Shown here: positions 32,136-40,825 of the stretch, piece after piece | Layout of the letters: every line of letters starts with the position of its first letter | Position numbering within the stretch: the stretch's first letter is position 1 | Translations under genes and position numbers: made by a program | Origin: Planctomycetota bacterium | GTDB taxonomy: Bacteria > Planctomycetota > Phycisphaerae > Phycisphaerales > UBA1924 | Direction of reading: 5' to 3' | Assembly (NCBI GenBank): GCA_003696725.1 | Contig: RFGI01000071.1 | Coordinates: 1 to 43,809, forward strand | DNA: 43,809 nt | Notes under the pieces: model-generated | Told to the model about the DNA's origin: nothing | The model's database searches: none | Seen by the model: only the letters and a program-made list of their open reading frames with translations

Positions 32136-33364
32136 CACGCCGCGGCTCCGGCGGCGCGCTCGGCGACGGCGGCCTGTGCGGCGAGCGCGTCCCGGCGCGC
32201 CGCGCGGGCGATCAGGTCCGCCACCACCGGCGCCGACGCCTCCCATGTGTATTTCGACTCGTAGAGCGCCGCGGCGTGGTCCGCCAGCCGCGCGCCGAGC
32301 CCGGGCTCATCGATCAGCCGCGCGCACGCCCCGGCCAGACCCTCGGGCGTGTCGGCGAGCAGGACGTGCCGGCCGTGCTCGGCGTCGTACCCGAACGCTC
32401 CGATCGGCGTCGCGACGACCGGACAACCGCGGGCGAAGGCCTCGGCGATCTTGACCCGCGTCCCCCCGCCGGCGCGCACCGGCACGACCATCGCCGTCCA
32501 GGTCGCGATCTCCTCGCCCGGGTCGTCGACGTAGCCCAGCCCCTCGACGCCGGGGCCCGCCACCGCGCCCGCGTCCGACCCCGCGCCGACGAGGCGCAGG
32601 GTCGCCGAGGGGTGCGCCGCGCGGACCGTCGGCCAGGCCCGGTCCACGAACCAGCGCACGCCGTCGAGGTTCGGGCCGTACTCGAGCGTCCCGATGAACC
32701 CGAACCTGGGTGGCGACGCGGGCCGGCGCGGGACCGGCGCCGGCCGGTCGAACCCGTTGGGCACGACCCCGATGCGCTCGGCGCCCCCGAGCCGCCGCCG
32801 GTCGGCGTCGCTGCACACGGCCAGGGCGGCGAACCGCGACAGCAGGCGGCGCTCGCGCACGCCCCACATCGCCGCGCGCCAGCGGGCGCGAGCCCGCGCA
32901 GCGCCGGTCAGGCCCGCGGCGCGGGTCGATTCCAGTTGGCTCGGCAGGTCGTCCACGTCGAGCACCGCCCCGGGCCAGCGCCGCAGCCCGGTCGCGTTGG
33001 CCGTGCGGACCGTGTGCACCCAGGCGGCGTCGTGCTCACGGATCAGCCCGACGATGGTCGCGCGGTCGGTCGGCGTGATGGCGAACCCGTGCGTGTTCAG
33101 AAACGCCGGGTCGATCGACCGCCGCAGCCGGGTCGGCCAGGCGTCGGCGTGGCGCATCCGGATGACGCCGGCCAGGTCGAAGTCGGCGCGGGCCTCGTCG
33201 AGCCATTCGTCGGGCCAGTCCCCCGCGGAGACCAGCAGGAGCGTCACGTCGCCCACGCCCCGCAGCAGCCGGCCGACGTGCCGCACGCGCAGGCGGGCGC
33301 CGAAGTCCGGCCCGGCTGGGCAGTGGCTGGCGATGTACAAGATGCGCGGGCGGGCGCCGGTCAC
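32135..33364 (-). CDS. GT4-like glycosyltransferase, PEP-CTERM/EpsH-associated type, 409 aa
   Basis: GT-B enzyme. N-terminal RILYIASHCPAGPDFGARLR and following residues resemble sugar transferases that occur with exosortase systems. The C-terminal half has FGFIGTLEYGPNLDGVRWFV (about 218-237), LRLVGAGSDAG, GLGYVDDPGEEIATWTAMVV and GGGTRVKIAEAFARGCPVVA (about 315-334), the donor-binding block with its Glu. GTG at 33364 overlaps the methyltransferase stop as GTGA. The family link is by eye, from pattern and context. Confidence 0.82.
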   Translation of the reverse strand: MTGARPRILYIASHCPAGPDFGARLRVRHVGRLLRGVGDVTLLLVSAGDWPDEWLDEARADFDLAGVIRMRHADAWPTRLRRSIDPAFLNTHGFAITPTDRATIVGLIREHDAAWVHTVRTANATGLRRWPGAVLDVDDLPSQLESTRAAGLTGAARARARWRAAMWGVRERRLLSRFAALAVCSDADRRRLGGAERIGVVPNGFDRPAPVPRRPASPPRFGFIGTLEYGPNLDGVRWFVDRAWPTVRAAHPSATLRLVGAGSDAGAVAGPGVEGLGYVDDPGEEIATWTAMVVPVRAGGGTRVKIAEAFARGCPVVATPIGAFGYDAEHGRHVLLADTPEGLAGACARLIDEPGLGARLADHAAALYESKYTWEASAPVVADLIARAARRDALAAQAAVAERAAGAAA

Positions 33365-34179
33365 GCGGGGGCCTCGGGCTTGCGGGCCACGAACGCTTGG
33401 GCCAAGGCCGGGTACCCGCCGATCATGTAGTCCTCGAGCCGGCTCAGGATGCGCCGCGGGTCGAACTCCGGGTAGCCGTACAGTTCGGCGCGGTCGCCCG
33501 TCACCAGCTCGAGCCCGCCCCACTGCACGAGGTCGCGCACCGGGACGTTGACGCCGTACTCATTGGAGGCGCGGTCGGTGAACGGTTCGAGATTGAGAAA
33601 GAGATCGACGGTCGCGACGAACAGCCCGCCGGGCCGCAGCAGCCGGCCGACGTGGGCCATGAGCCCGGGCAGCTCGTCCATCGGGATGTGCTCGATGGTG
33701 GAGATGGACAGCACCCGATCGAACGAGTCGTCCTCGAGCCCGGCGTCCTGGAGGAACGTCCGGCGCAGCTCGACGCTCGTGCCGAAGGCGCGGTTGAGGC
33801 GGGCGATCGAGCGCTCGTCGACGGGCCAGCCCCGGCCGTGGGCCTCGTCGCCGGGATCGACGTTGACCACCGACGCGCCCGCCCGAGCCAGCACGAACTG
33901 CATCCCGGCGAGCCCGCCCCCGATGTCCAGCACGCGCAGTCCTGGCTCGGGCGCGATCGCCTCGTACGCCCACGGGTACTCGAACACCCGGATCGTGTTG
34001 TTCGGCTGGATCGCGAACGGCCCGCGCACGGACGGCGCCCAGCGGAACAGGGTGCGCTCGACGAGCCCCCGGCCGCGCGGCAGGGATCGCGCCAGCCGCT
34101 CGAGCCTCGAGCCGAACGGCGCGCCCATCCGGCGGTTCCAGTCCTTGTACGCCGGCGGCAGTCTCGACGGGGCGATCAT
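33361..34179 (-). CDS. Class I SAM-dependent methyltransferase, 272 aa
   Basis: The core carries VLDIGGGLAGMQFVLARAGA (about 83-102, motif I with the DxGxGxG pattern), VVNVDPGDEAHG and FDRVLSISTIEHIP (about 150-163), then LLRPGGLFVATVDL. Likely methylates a sugar of the repeat unit or a lipid-linked intermediate. ATG at 34179 overlaps the flippase stop as ATGA. The N-terminal about 60 residues are basic and contain FRWAPSVRGPFAIQPNN. Acceptor is unknown. Confidence 0.85.
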   Translation of the reverse strand: MIAPSRLPPAYKDWNRRMGAPFGSRLERLARSLPRGRGLVERTLFRWAPSVRGPFAIQPNNTIRVFEYPWAYEAIAPEPGLRVLDIGGGLAGMQFVLARAGASVVNVDPGDEAHGRGWPVDERSIARLNRAFGTSVELRRTFLQDAGLEDDSFDRVLSISTIEHIPMDELPGLMAHVGRLLRPGGLFVATVDLFLNLEPFTDRASNEYGVNVPVRDLVQWGGLELVTGDRAELYGYPEFDPRRILSRLEDYMIGGYPALAQAFVARKPEAPA

Positions 34180-35705
34180 GAGGCGGCGGCCATCTCCGGG
34201 GTGACGGGTGACGGGTCCGTGGCCGGAGAGTGGTCCGGCGCGCTCGGGGTGTCGTCTCCTCGGGCGCCGGCGATCCGGCGCGCGACCGCCACTGCGTCGC
34301 GGGCCGCGTCCCGGCACAGCCACCACGACCCCGCGGCGAACACGCCCACGCCCAGCACGACCGACGCGGCGACCACAACGATCGGCGGCGTGGCGCCCGG
34401 CAGCGCCCGCCGCATCGCGAGGACCGCGCCGGCCATCACGACGGACGCCACGGCCGGGCCGAAGACCGACGACGCCTGCGTCCGGATCGACACGCCCGCC
34501 AGCGCCCGCAGGGCGACGGCGTTGACCGCCAGCGCGATCGCCGAGGACGCGACCATCGCCCACGCCACCCCGACGGCGCCGAACCGGTAGCCGGCGACGA
34601 TCGCCGCCGTGGTCCACGCGGTGTGGGCGACCATGATGCTCAAGAAAACACCCGGCCGGCCCGCCGCCATCATCACCGGGTGAACAAACGTCTGCGCCCC
34701 GCGCAGGGCCGCGGCGATCGCCAGGACCGCCAGCACGGGCCCGGCGTCGGCCCACACAGCGCCGAACACCATCGGGGTCACCTCGCGGGCCACCGTCGCC
34801 AGCCCGAAGAACACCGGGAACATGACCAGCCCCGCCAGGCGAAGGGCCCGGCTGTACGCCGCCCCCAGCGCCGCGCGGTCGGCTTGCTTGCGCGACATCC
34901 AGGGCAGCGCGACGGCTTGCAGCGGCGCGGTTAAGAGGTCCAAGACCAGCGTCATCAGCCGCTGCGCCAGGAAGTACACGCCCAGCGCCACGGGCCCGAG
35001 CCCGACGCCGATGACGGCCTTGTCCAGCTGCTGCGAGAAGAACCACAGGACGTTTGTCGCCAGGACGTTGGCGCTGAAGCCGAAGAGTTCGCCGAACGCC
35101 CGGCGCTCGGCCCGCAGCCCGGGACGCCACCGGCTCGCCGACCACAGCGCCGCGACCCCGACGACCGCGGCTGTGAGCTGCTGCCCCACCAGGCTCCACA
35201 CGCCGAACCCCGCCAGGGCCATCCCCACGCCGGCGGCGCCGCCCGCCAGGACGCCCAGCGTCGAGCGCACCGCCAATGGGCGGAACCGCATCTGCCGGGT
35301 CAGCGACGCGGCCGGCACCGACGCCAGGGAGTTGATCGGAACCACCGCCGCCAGCCAGCGCAGCACCGGCGCCAGCCCGGGCTCGCCGGCGACCGCCGCG
35401 ATCGGGCCCGCGGCCAACACCATCACGACGAACAGGCCCGTGCTCAGCGCGAGCGAGATCCAGAACGCCGTGTCCAGGTGAGCGTCGCGGAGGTCCTCGC
35501 GCTGGATGATCGCCGTGCCGAACCCCTGCGAAACGAAGAGCTGGCAGAAGGACGTCACCACCGCGGCCAACGCCACCAGCCCGAAGGCTTCCGGCGCCAG
35601 CAGCCGCGCCAGCGCGACATACACCACGAACGACAGGACGTGCCGGCCCCAGCGCTCGGCCGTCGCCCACACCAGCCCGGCGGCGATGTCCCGGCGGACG
35701 GTCAT
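34176..35705 (-). CDS. Wzx-type polysaccharide flippase, 509 aa
   Basis: Twelve to fourteen hydrophobic helices across the length, with the typical N-terminal start of the PST/MOP exporters (LVWATAERWGRHVLSFVVYV and then ALARLLAPEAFGLVALAA). It would move lipid-linked repeat units across the inner membrane. ATG at 35705 overlaps the pyruvyl transferase stop as ATGA. The last about 40 residues are a cytosolic Asp/Pro/Ser-rich tail of no known role. Length and pattern are normal for the family. Confidence 0.88.
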   Translation of the reverse strand: MTVRRDIAAGLVWATAERWGRHVLSFVVYVALARLLAPEAFGLVALAAVVTSFCQLFVSQGFGTAIIQREDLRDAHLDTAFWISLALSTGLFVVMVLAAGPIAAVAGEPGLAPVLRWLAAVVPINSLASVPAASLTRQMRFRPLAVRSTLGVLAGGAAGVGMALAGFGVWSLVGQQLTAAVVGVAALWSASRWRPGLRAERRAFGELFGFSANVLATNVLWFFSQQLDKAVIGVGLGPVALGVYFLAQRLMTLVLDLLTAPLQAVALPWMSRKQADRAALGAAYSRALRLAGLVMFPVFFGLATVAREVTPMVFGAVWADAGPVLAVLAIAAALRGAQTFVHPVMMAAGRPGVFLSIMVAHTAWTTAAIVAGYRFGAVGVAWAMVASSAIALAVNAVALRALAGVSIRTQASSVFGPAVASVVMAGAVLAMRRALPGATPPIVVVAASVVLGVGVFAAGSWWLCRDAARDAVAVARRIAGARGDDTPSAPDHSPATDPSPVTPEMAAAS

Positions 35706-37033
35706 TTTGCCGCGCACCCCAGCGCCTCGGCTCGCGCGGGCGCCGGCGCCGCACCGGAGCGCCACGAGGGGTCGATCGCGTCGGCCACGGCGTCGAACTG
35801 GTCGTTCGCCGTCCCCATCACCGCGGGCAGCGCCCGCTCCAGGGACGCCCGGACGCCCGCCCGGTCGCGCAACGACGCCAGGGCTCGCGCCGCGGCGGCG
35901 CCCGCGTCGAGCGTCCGCATGTCCGCGACCTGCTCGCCCTGCGCGCACGACTCGAACACGCCGCGGGCCTTGAGGCTGTACGCCAGCGTGCTGGTGGGCA
36001 CGCCCGAGGAGAGGGCCGCGATCGTCGCGTGCATCCGCGTCCCGCAGAACCAGTCGCAGCGGGAGATGATCCACTTGGCGTGACGCGGGTCGTCCACGGC
36101 CGGGGCGACGGCGACGCGGCCGGGCGCCCCGATCTGCTCCGCCAACTCGGCGCACGCGGCGGGGTCGGACTCCCGCTGGCCCGGCGGGGTCACCACGTGC
36201 GGGACCAGGAGCAGCCGGGCGCCGGGCGTCTTGAGGATCTCGCCGCACATCGCGACCAGGGCGGCGCGGTAGTCGCACGCCAGGCCGAACCGCTCGCGGG
36301 CCGCGCCGGGGTCGTTCCAGACCAGGCCGCTGACGTTCAGCCCCGCGACGACCGAGCCGTCCCGCTGCGTGAACCAGCCCGGCAGGGCGTCGAGCGTGTC
36401 GGCGCCGGGCTCGAGCGTCTCCAGGAGAAAGGCGACGTCGACGCCGGCGCGGTGCCGCGCGGGGTCGAAACGGTCACCGGCCAGATCGCGCAGGGTGTCG
36501 AAGGACCGCGCGTCGCGGGCCCAGGCCGAGTGCGCCGCCCGGACGATGCCCTCGGCGGTCCGGCGCGCCCGCGGCGAGGCGAACGGGCCGTACGTCTGCG
36601 GCAGGAGCACCAGGGGCGAGCGCGCCCGCAGCGCCAGGCGCTTGGGCGCGGTCACGGCGCGGAACCGCCACGCGCCGTAGATGTCGGAGAAGGAGTCCCC
36701 CCCGCTGATGTCCAGGACGGCCCGCGCGTCGCGCACGCGCCGCGCCGGCTCGTCGAGGTACAGGCCCAGACGGGCCAGCGCCAGCAGCCGGCCGACGGAC
36801 TCGGGACGATGCAGGCGCCGCGTCAGGGCAAGCCCCGCGCGGGCGCCGTCCAGGGCCCGGCCGCCCACAACCGGGCGGAACGGGCGCACGCCGCGCTGAT
36901 GGTCGAAGACGGTGACGGACAGACGGGGCAGCCGGCGGGCCAGCGCCCCGAGCGTGGCGTACGCCAGGGCCGAGACGCCGAGGTTGCCGGTGTCGGGCGC
37001 GGCGCCGCACAGGCAGATGGATGGTGTTGTCAT
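35702..37033 (-). CDS. Polysaccharide pyruvyl transferase family protein, 443 aa
   Basis: CsaB/WcaK-like enzyme adding a pyruvyl ketal from phosphoenolpyruvate to a sugar. Seen: CLCGAAPDTGNLGVSALAYA at the start, VLDISGGDSFSDIYG (about 106-120), LLPQTYGPFASP, and DWFCGTRMHATIAALSSGVP (about 327-346), the family hallmark. The start is taken as ATG 37033; ATG 37057 is also in frame, and neither has a strong ribosome binding site. It lies 42 nt after the beta-helix gene. Donor and acceptor sugar are not shown. Confidence 0.85.
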   Translation of the reverse strand: MTTPSICLCGAAPDTGNLGVSALAYATLGALARRLPRLSVTVFDHQRGVRPFRPVVGGRALDGARAGLALTRRLHRPESVGRLLALARLGLYLDEPARRVRDARAVLDISGGDSFSDIYGAWRFRAVTAPKRLALRARSPLVLLPQTYGPFASPRARRTAEGIVRAAHSAWARDARSFDTLRDLAGDRFDPARHRAGVDVAFLLETLEPGADTLDALPGWFTQRDGSVVAGLNVSGLVWNDPGAARERFGLACDYRAALVAMCGEILKTPGARLLLVPHVVTPPGQRESDPAACAELAEQIGAPGRVAVAPAVDDPRHAKWIISRCDWFCGTRMHATIAALSSGVPTSTLAYSLKARGVFESCAQGEQVADMRTLDAGAAAARALASLRDRAGVRASLERALPAVMGTANDQFDAVADAIDPSWRSGAAPAPARAEALGCAAK

Positions 37034-37075
37034 GGACGCCGGATCTTCAGCGGGCATCGGCCGGTCGGCCGGGGG

Positions 37076-40000
37076 TCAGTCGCCCTCGATCGCGCCGATG
37101 CTGGCCTTGTCGCGCCGCCTGGCGCCGCGGAGGTCGCCGGGCGCGTCGTCGTCGCGCGCGACGCGGCCGCGCAGCGGCGAGCCCGGGGCCGGGCGGTAGT
37201 CGAGCCGCGCCGGGTCGAACGCGCCCAGCGAGCCGTTGACGAAGCGCGGGTTCCCGAGGGTGTGGGTCCCCTGCTTGATCGAGCCGAGGTCGTTGGTCCC
37301 GTCGATGGTGTGGCTGTCGCGGTAGACGACGCCCTCGCGGTGATGGTCCACGTCCTGCATGGTGAAGTTGTAGGACACGGAGTTGGCGATCAGGACGTTG
37401 CGGAACTCCGAGCCGGGCGACATCGCCACGTTCGAGCGGAGCGTGAAGCGCGAGTTGGGCAGCGTGAGGTGGTCGAAGATGAGGTGGTCGAAGCGGATGG
37501 GGAGCGACTCCTTGCCGAACTGGGTGAGGAAGGCCTTGTCCCAGGTCTGCACGCCGAGGATGTTGACGAACGCGGCGTTCTTGAACCCGCGGTCGGAGAA
37601 CAGCAGCTGACCCTCGACGTCGAGCATCTCCACGCCGTAGAGCACGATGTTCATGTCGCCGGTGTTGGGCTCGGCGATGGCGAACTGCCAGCCGTCGGGG
37701 TGCTGGCCGGAGTCCGGCGCCGGGTGCACGTCGCGGATCGACGTGTTCAGCACGAACAGAGTGTTGACCATCGCGTCCTGCTGGCAGCGCTCGATCCGCA
37801 CCCCGCGGAGCATCTCCGTGGCGACCACGGCCATCCGCGACGGGTAGTCGCGCACGGTGGTGTCGGTCAGGTAGAGCCCGCCGGTGATCGTCTCCGGGCG
37901 CATCCACATGTCGTAGAGCTCCCAGGACTTGGTGTTGGCGCGGTCGAAGCCCGGGGCGGCCGCGCCGAAGAAATCGCGCCCGTCGCCGAACCGGCCGTAC
38001 GGCGAGAAGACGTCGGCGCCGTCGAGCCAGACGCACGCCCGCTGGTTCTGGAGCCCGCCGATGAGGGTCTTCTGCTCGGCCCAGACCTTCAGGTCGCGGA
38101 TCGCCCAGCGGCGGAAGCGGAAGTTCTGCCCGTTGGGGCGGACGACGATGTTGTCCCGGTCGGCGCCGGGCGCGGGCTCGATGATGATCCAGCGGTCGTT
38201 GTTGATCTCGCCCAGCCCCTCGCCGCCCTCGGCGAAGTCGTAGAGCGTCACGCCCGCGGGCGTGTTCCCGCCCGGGGCGCTCTTGAGCCGGATGCGCGTC
38301 AGCTGGTTGGGCGTGATGTCCAGGCGGATGCGCTCGCGCACCGAGCGCAGGGTCTTGAACGCCGCCCCGGGCGTCCCGACCCAGGCCAGCTCGTCGTCGC
38401 CGTTGACCGCGTCGACGGTGTAGACCTTCTCGGGCAACGAGCCGTCGGCGTCGGCGAAGAGGACCATGGAGCGCTCGCCGGGGGCGTCGCCCGCGTCCTG
38501 GAGGACGCGCGGCACGCCGACCTTCGGGTACGCGATCGCGCGGACCTCGACGGGCCCGTCGTCGAACTCGTCGGCGTCCAGGCGGGCGACGTACTCCCAC
38601 ACGCCGGTCCGCTCGTTGAACGTCATCTCATAGACGGGCGCCCAGGGCCCGCCGTCGACGCTGAACTCCACCCGGTCGATGCCGTTGATGTGGAACGCGA
38701 CCACGCCGAGGTCGAACGTCCCGTCGAACGTCTGGTACGGCACGGCGTCCCAGCGGGCGATGGCCTCGGCGTCGGCGCCGGGACCCGAGCCGACGGGCGC
38801 GGGCGCGGGCGTCGGGCCGGTGAAGCCCGAGCCGCCGATCAGGACCGGCGCGGCGCCGGCGGTGTCCGGCCGGTCGTCGGGCTGGTCATCGGACCCGCCG
38901 GTGGGCTCGTCATCCCCGGGAGCATCCGCGGGGGGATCGTCGTCGGGCGCGTCGTCCGAGTCGGTCGGGGGCGCCGGCGGCAGGTCCGAACCGCCGTGGT
39001 CGTTGGTGGTCGTGGTGTCGTCGTCGTTGTCCGCCGGGGGCGGCGGGGGCGGCGGCGAGGCGTCGTCATCGTCGGCCGGCTCGTCCGCGGGCGGTGGCGG
39101 CGGCGCGGAGTTGTCGTCATCGCCCGGGACGCCGTCGGTCGGCGCATCGTCGCCCGCGGACGGGTCGGACGGGGCGTCATCGTCGGCGGGCTGATCGTCG
39201 GTGGGCGGGTCGGCCGGGGCGTCGTCGCCGGCGCCGTCGTCGTCGGAGGGCGGCGTGTCGGCGTCGGGCTGATCAGCGGGCGTGTCGTCGCCGGCGCCGT
39301 CCGAGCCGGGCGTCTGATCCACAGGCGGGGCGTCGTCGCCGGCGCCGCCGTCATCGGAGGGCGGCGCGTCGTCACCCGCTGAGCCGTGGTCGTCGGGGGT
39401 GTCGGGCTCGATGACGATGGGCGGGCCGTCGTCGCCTGGCCCGTCGAACGAACCGGGATCGTTGGGGTCTGGCGCGGGCTTGTCTGGCGCGTGCAGCACG
39501 GGGGGGTCGGCCGAGTCGGCGTCGGCCTCGGCGTCGGACTCGGGCCACTGCATCTCCTCGCCGGCGGCGGCGGCCTCGACGGCCTCGGGCAGCGGCTCGT
39601 CGTCGACGGCGGACCACTCGCCCCCTGTCTCGACCAGCGCGAACAGGCCGTCCGGCGGGGACGCCATCTTCAGGGCCCGGTCCAGGTCCGGGCCGCGAGT
39701 GAGCGCCGCGCTGACCCGGGCCCGCGAGCGCGAGCTGAGACTGCGGACGCGCTGCGACGCGGGCGCAGCAGCGGGCATGCGCAGGACGACAAAGTCCAGC
39801 TCGCCGATCAGGTCGCGGTACGAGCCGGCGCGGGCGCCGTAGGACTCCGGTTTGACGAACTGATCGAGGCTCAACAGGGCGCCCGGGCGCTGGGCCCGGA
39901 TGCGGGCGACGACGTCCAGCAGGGCCGCTTCGAGGTCGCGCTCGTAGTGGATGCGGCCCAGGCGGGCGCGCGACCGGTCGATCGCCCGGCCGGTCATGTC

Positions 40001-40423
40001 GCGCACCGCGGCGCGGGCCACGGCGACAGACCGACGCCGACCGCCTGTGTCCGAAGCGCTCGAGACCGTCGAGAAGCTCGCCGGCAGCGGGCGCCAGGCG
40101 ACGGGGACCTGCGGCAGGCGCAGCAGGTACAGCGCCGCCGGGTCGTCCATCTTGTCGATCGCCTGCTGCGCCAGGGCGGCGCGGGCCGCGTCGGCGTGGT
40201 CAGCCCAGGCCAGATCGTACGCCGGCAGGTCCGAGTCCAGCGTCAGCACAATCTCCACCGGCGCGCCGACCTTGGCCGACTCCACCGACGCGGCGCGGGC
40301 CTCGCGCACGGGCAGCGCCAGGCCGGCGACTGCGGCGAGTGACACCGCGGCGCCGACGACGCCGATGAGCCGGCGCGGGGCGCGGGTCGGGCTGCTCGTC
40401 CTGCGTGTCATGGGCGTGGTCAT
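37076..40423 (-). CDS. Secreted right-handed beta-helix protein with long Asp/Pro-rich linker, 1,115 aa
   Basis: Order of parts: signal peptide (basic RRTSS...APRRL, hydrophobic core, cleavage near EARA-A at about residue 45); an N-terminal domain (about 45-300) with a PxSLDQF-like glycosidase-type context but no clear active site; a low-complexity acidic stalk (about 305-525) made of repeated GAGDDAPPxD-type units; an Ig-like or beta-sandwich segment (about 545-615); and a right-handed beta-helix (about 630-1115) ending in SPLRGRV and SIGAIEG, as in pectate-lyase-like proteins. It could be an EPS lyase, a tailoring enzyme or a matrix protein. ATG at 40423 has GAGGAG upstream; an in-frame ATG at 40531 also has a good site but would add 36 residues before the signal peptide. 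It is in the operon just after the NusG-like gene. Confidence 0.75.
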   Translation of the reverse strand: MTTPMTRRTSSPTRAPRRLIGVVGAAVSLAAVAGLALPVREARAASVESAKVGAPVEIVLTLDSDLPAYDLAWADHADAARAALAQQAIDKMDDPAALYLLRLPQVPVAWRPLPASFSTVSSASDTGGRRRSVAVARAAVRDMTGRAIDRSRARLGRIHYERDLEAALLDVVARIRAQRPGALLSLDQFVKPESYGARAGSYRDLIGELDFVVLRMPAAAPASQRVRSLSSRSRARVSAALTRGPDLDRALKMASPPDGLFALVETGGEWSAVDDEPLPEAVEAAAAGEEMQWPESDAEADADSADPPVLHAPDKPAPDPNDPGSFDGPGDDGPPIVIEPDTPDDHGSAGDDAPPSDDGGAGDDAPPVDQTPGSDGAGDDTPADQPDADTPPSDDDGAGDDAPADPPTDDQPADDDAPSDPSAGDDAPTDGVPGDDDNSAPPPPPADEPADDDDASPPPPPPPADNDDDTTTTNDHGGSDLPPAPPTDSDDAPDDDPPADAPGDDEPTGGSDDQPDDRPDTAGAAPVLIGGSGFTGPTPAPAPVGSGPGADAEAIARWDAVPYQTFDGTFDLGVVAFHINGIDRVEFSVDGGPWAPVYEMTFNERTGVWEYVARLDADEFDDGPVEVRAIAYPKVGVPRVLQDAGDAPGERSMVLFADADGSLPEKVYTVDAVNGDDELAWVGTPGAAFKTLRSVRERIRLDITPNQLTRIRLKSAPGGNTPAGVTLYDFAEGGEGLGEINNDRWIIIEPAPGADRDNIVVRPNGQNFRFRRWAIRDLKVWAEQKTLIGGLQNQRACVWLDGADVFSPYGRFGDGRDFFGAAAPGFDRANTKSWELYDMWMRPETITGGLYLTDTTVRDYPSRMAVVATEMLRGVRIERCQQDAMVNTLFVLNTSIRDVHPAPDSGQHPDGWQFAIAEPNTGDMNIVLYGVEMLDVEGQLLFSDRGFKNAAFVNILGVQTWDKAFLTQFGKESLPIRFDHLIFDHLTLPNSRFTLRSNVAMSPGSEFRNVLIANSVSYNFTMQDVDHHREGVVYRDSHTIDGTNDLGSIKQGTHTLGNPRFVNGSLGAFDPARLDYRPAPGSPLRGRVARDDDAPGDLRGARRRDKASIGAIEGD

Positions 40424-40825
40424 CGCGGGCTCCTCAACGAAGGTCGGTCTTGCCCGTGGGGCGGATCGGCGACCTCGCTGATCGTCAGGTTCCAATCCGG
40501 CATGCGTCGGCGCCGCCGGGAGCCCCGTCATTTGCGTCCTCTCGCTCTCCTCCAACCCTCGCCGATTGCCCCGGCGCTCGCCGCGGCATGACCGCTGCGA
40601 CTCCAGAGGCCCGCCGGCCGATTCGAGCATTTCCCATTGACCGCACGTCTCCACCCAGTGCGGGCCCGCGAGCATGGCCGGCGAGGCCCGAAAACTCAAG
40701 TCGGCGGTGTACGCCGGACGACGGGCAGGCTCCGCCCCCGTCGCGCGCACGCCCGGTCGGCGGCCGCTTCAGCACGGATCGGTCTGAACGGGGGCGAACA
40801 CTGGGCGTCCTCCCCCGCCTCGGTC
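40424..40825. other. 402-nt gap between the antiterminator gene and the rest of the operon
   Basis: No separate gene is seen; the frame of the beta-helix gene stays open here, including an alternative ATG at 40531 with GGAGGAG and AGAGG upstream. A weak -35/-10 pair (TTGAGT, 17 nt, CATGCT; about 40674-40702, minus strand) is possible. No canonical terminator is visible. This is the obvious place for a leader or loading element for the NusG-like protein, but no known motif is recognised. Confidence 0.35.

Noticed and set aside
36029-39382. A 1,117-codon open reading frame on plus, antisense to the pyruvyl transferase and beta-helix genes
   Set aside because: It covers two unrelated genes on the other strand, with a repetitive Val/Gly/Arg composition that mirrors the Asp/Pro repeats. 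A shadow.
38870-39600. Possible CRISPR-like or satellite repeat
   Set aside because: The short repeats are the in-frame coding repeats of the Asp/Pro stalk, of variable length and without spacers of equal size.
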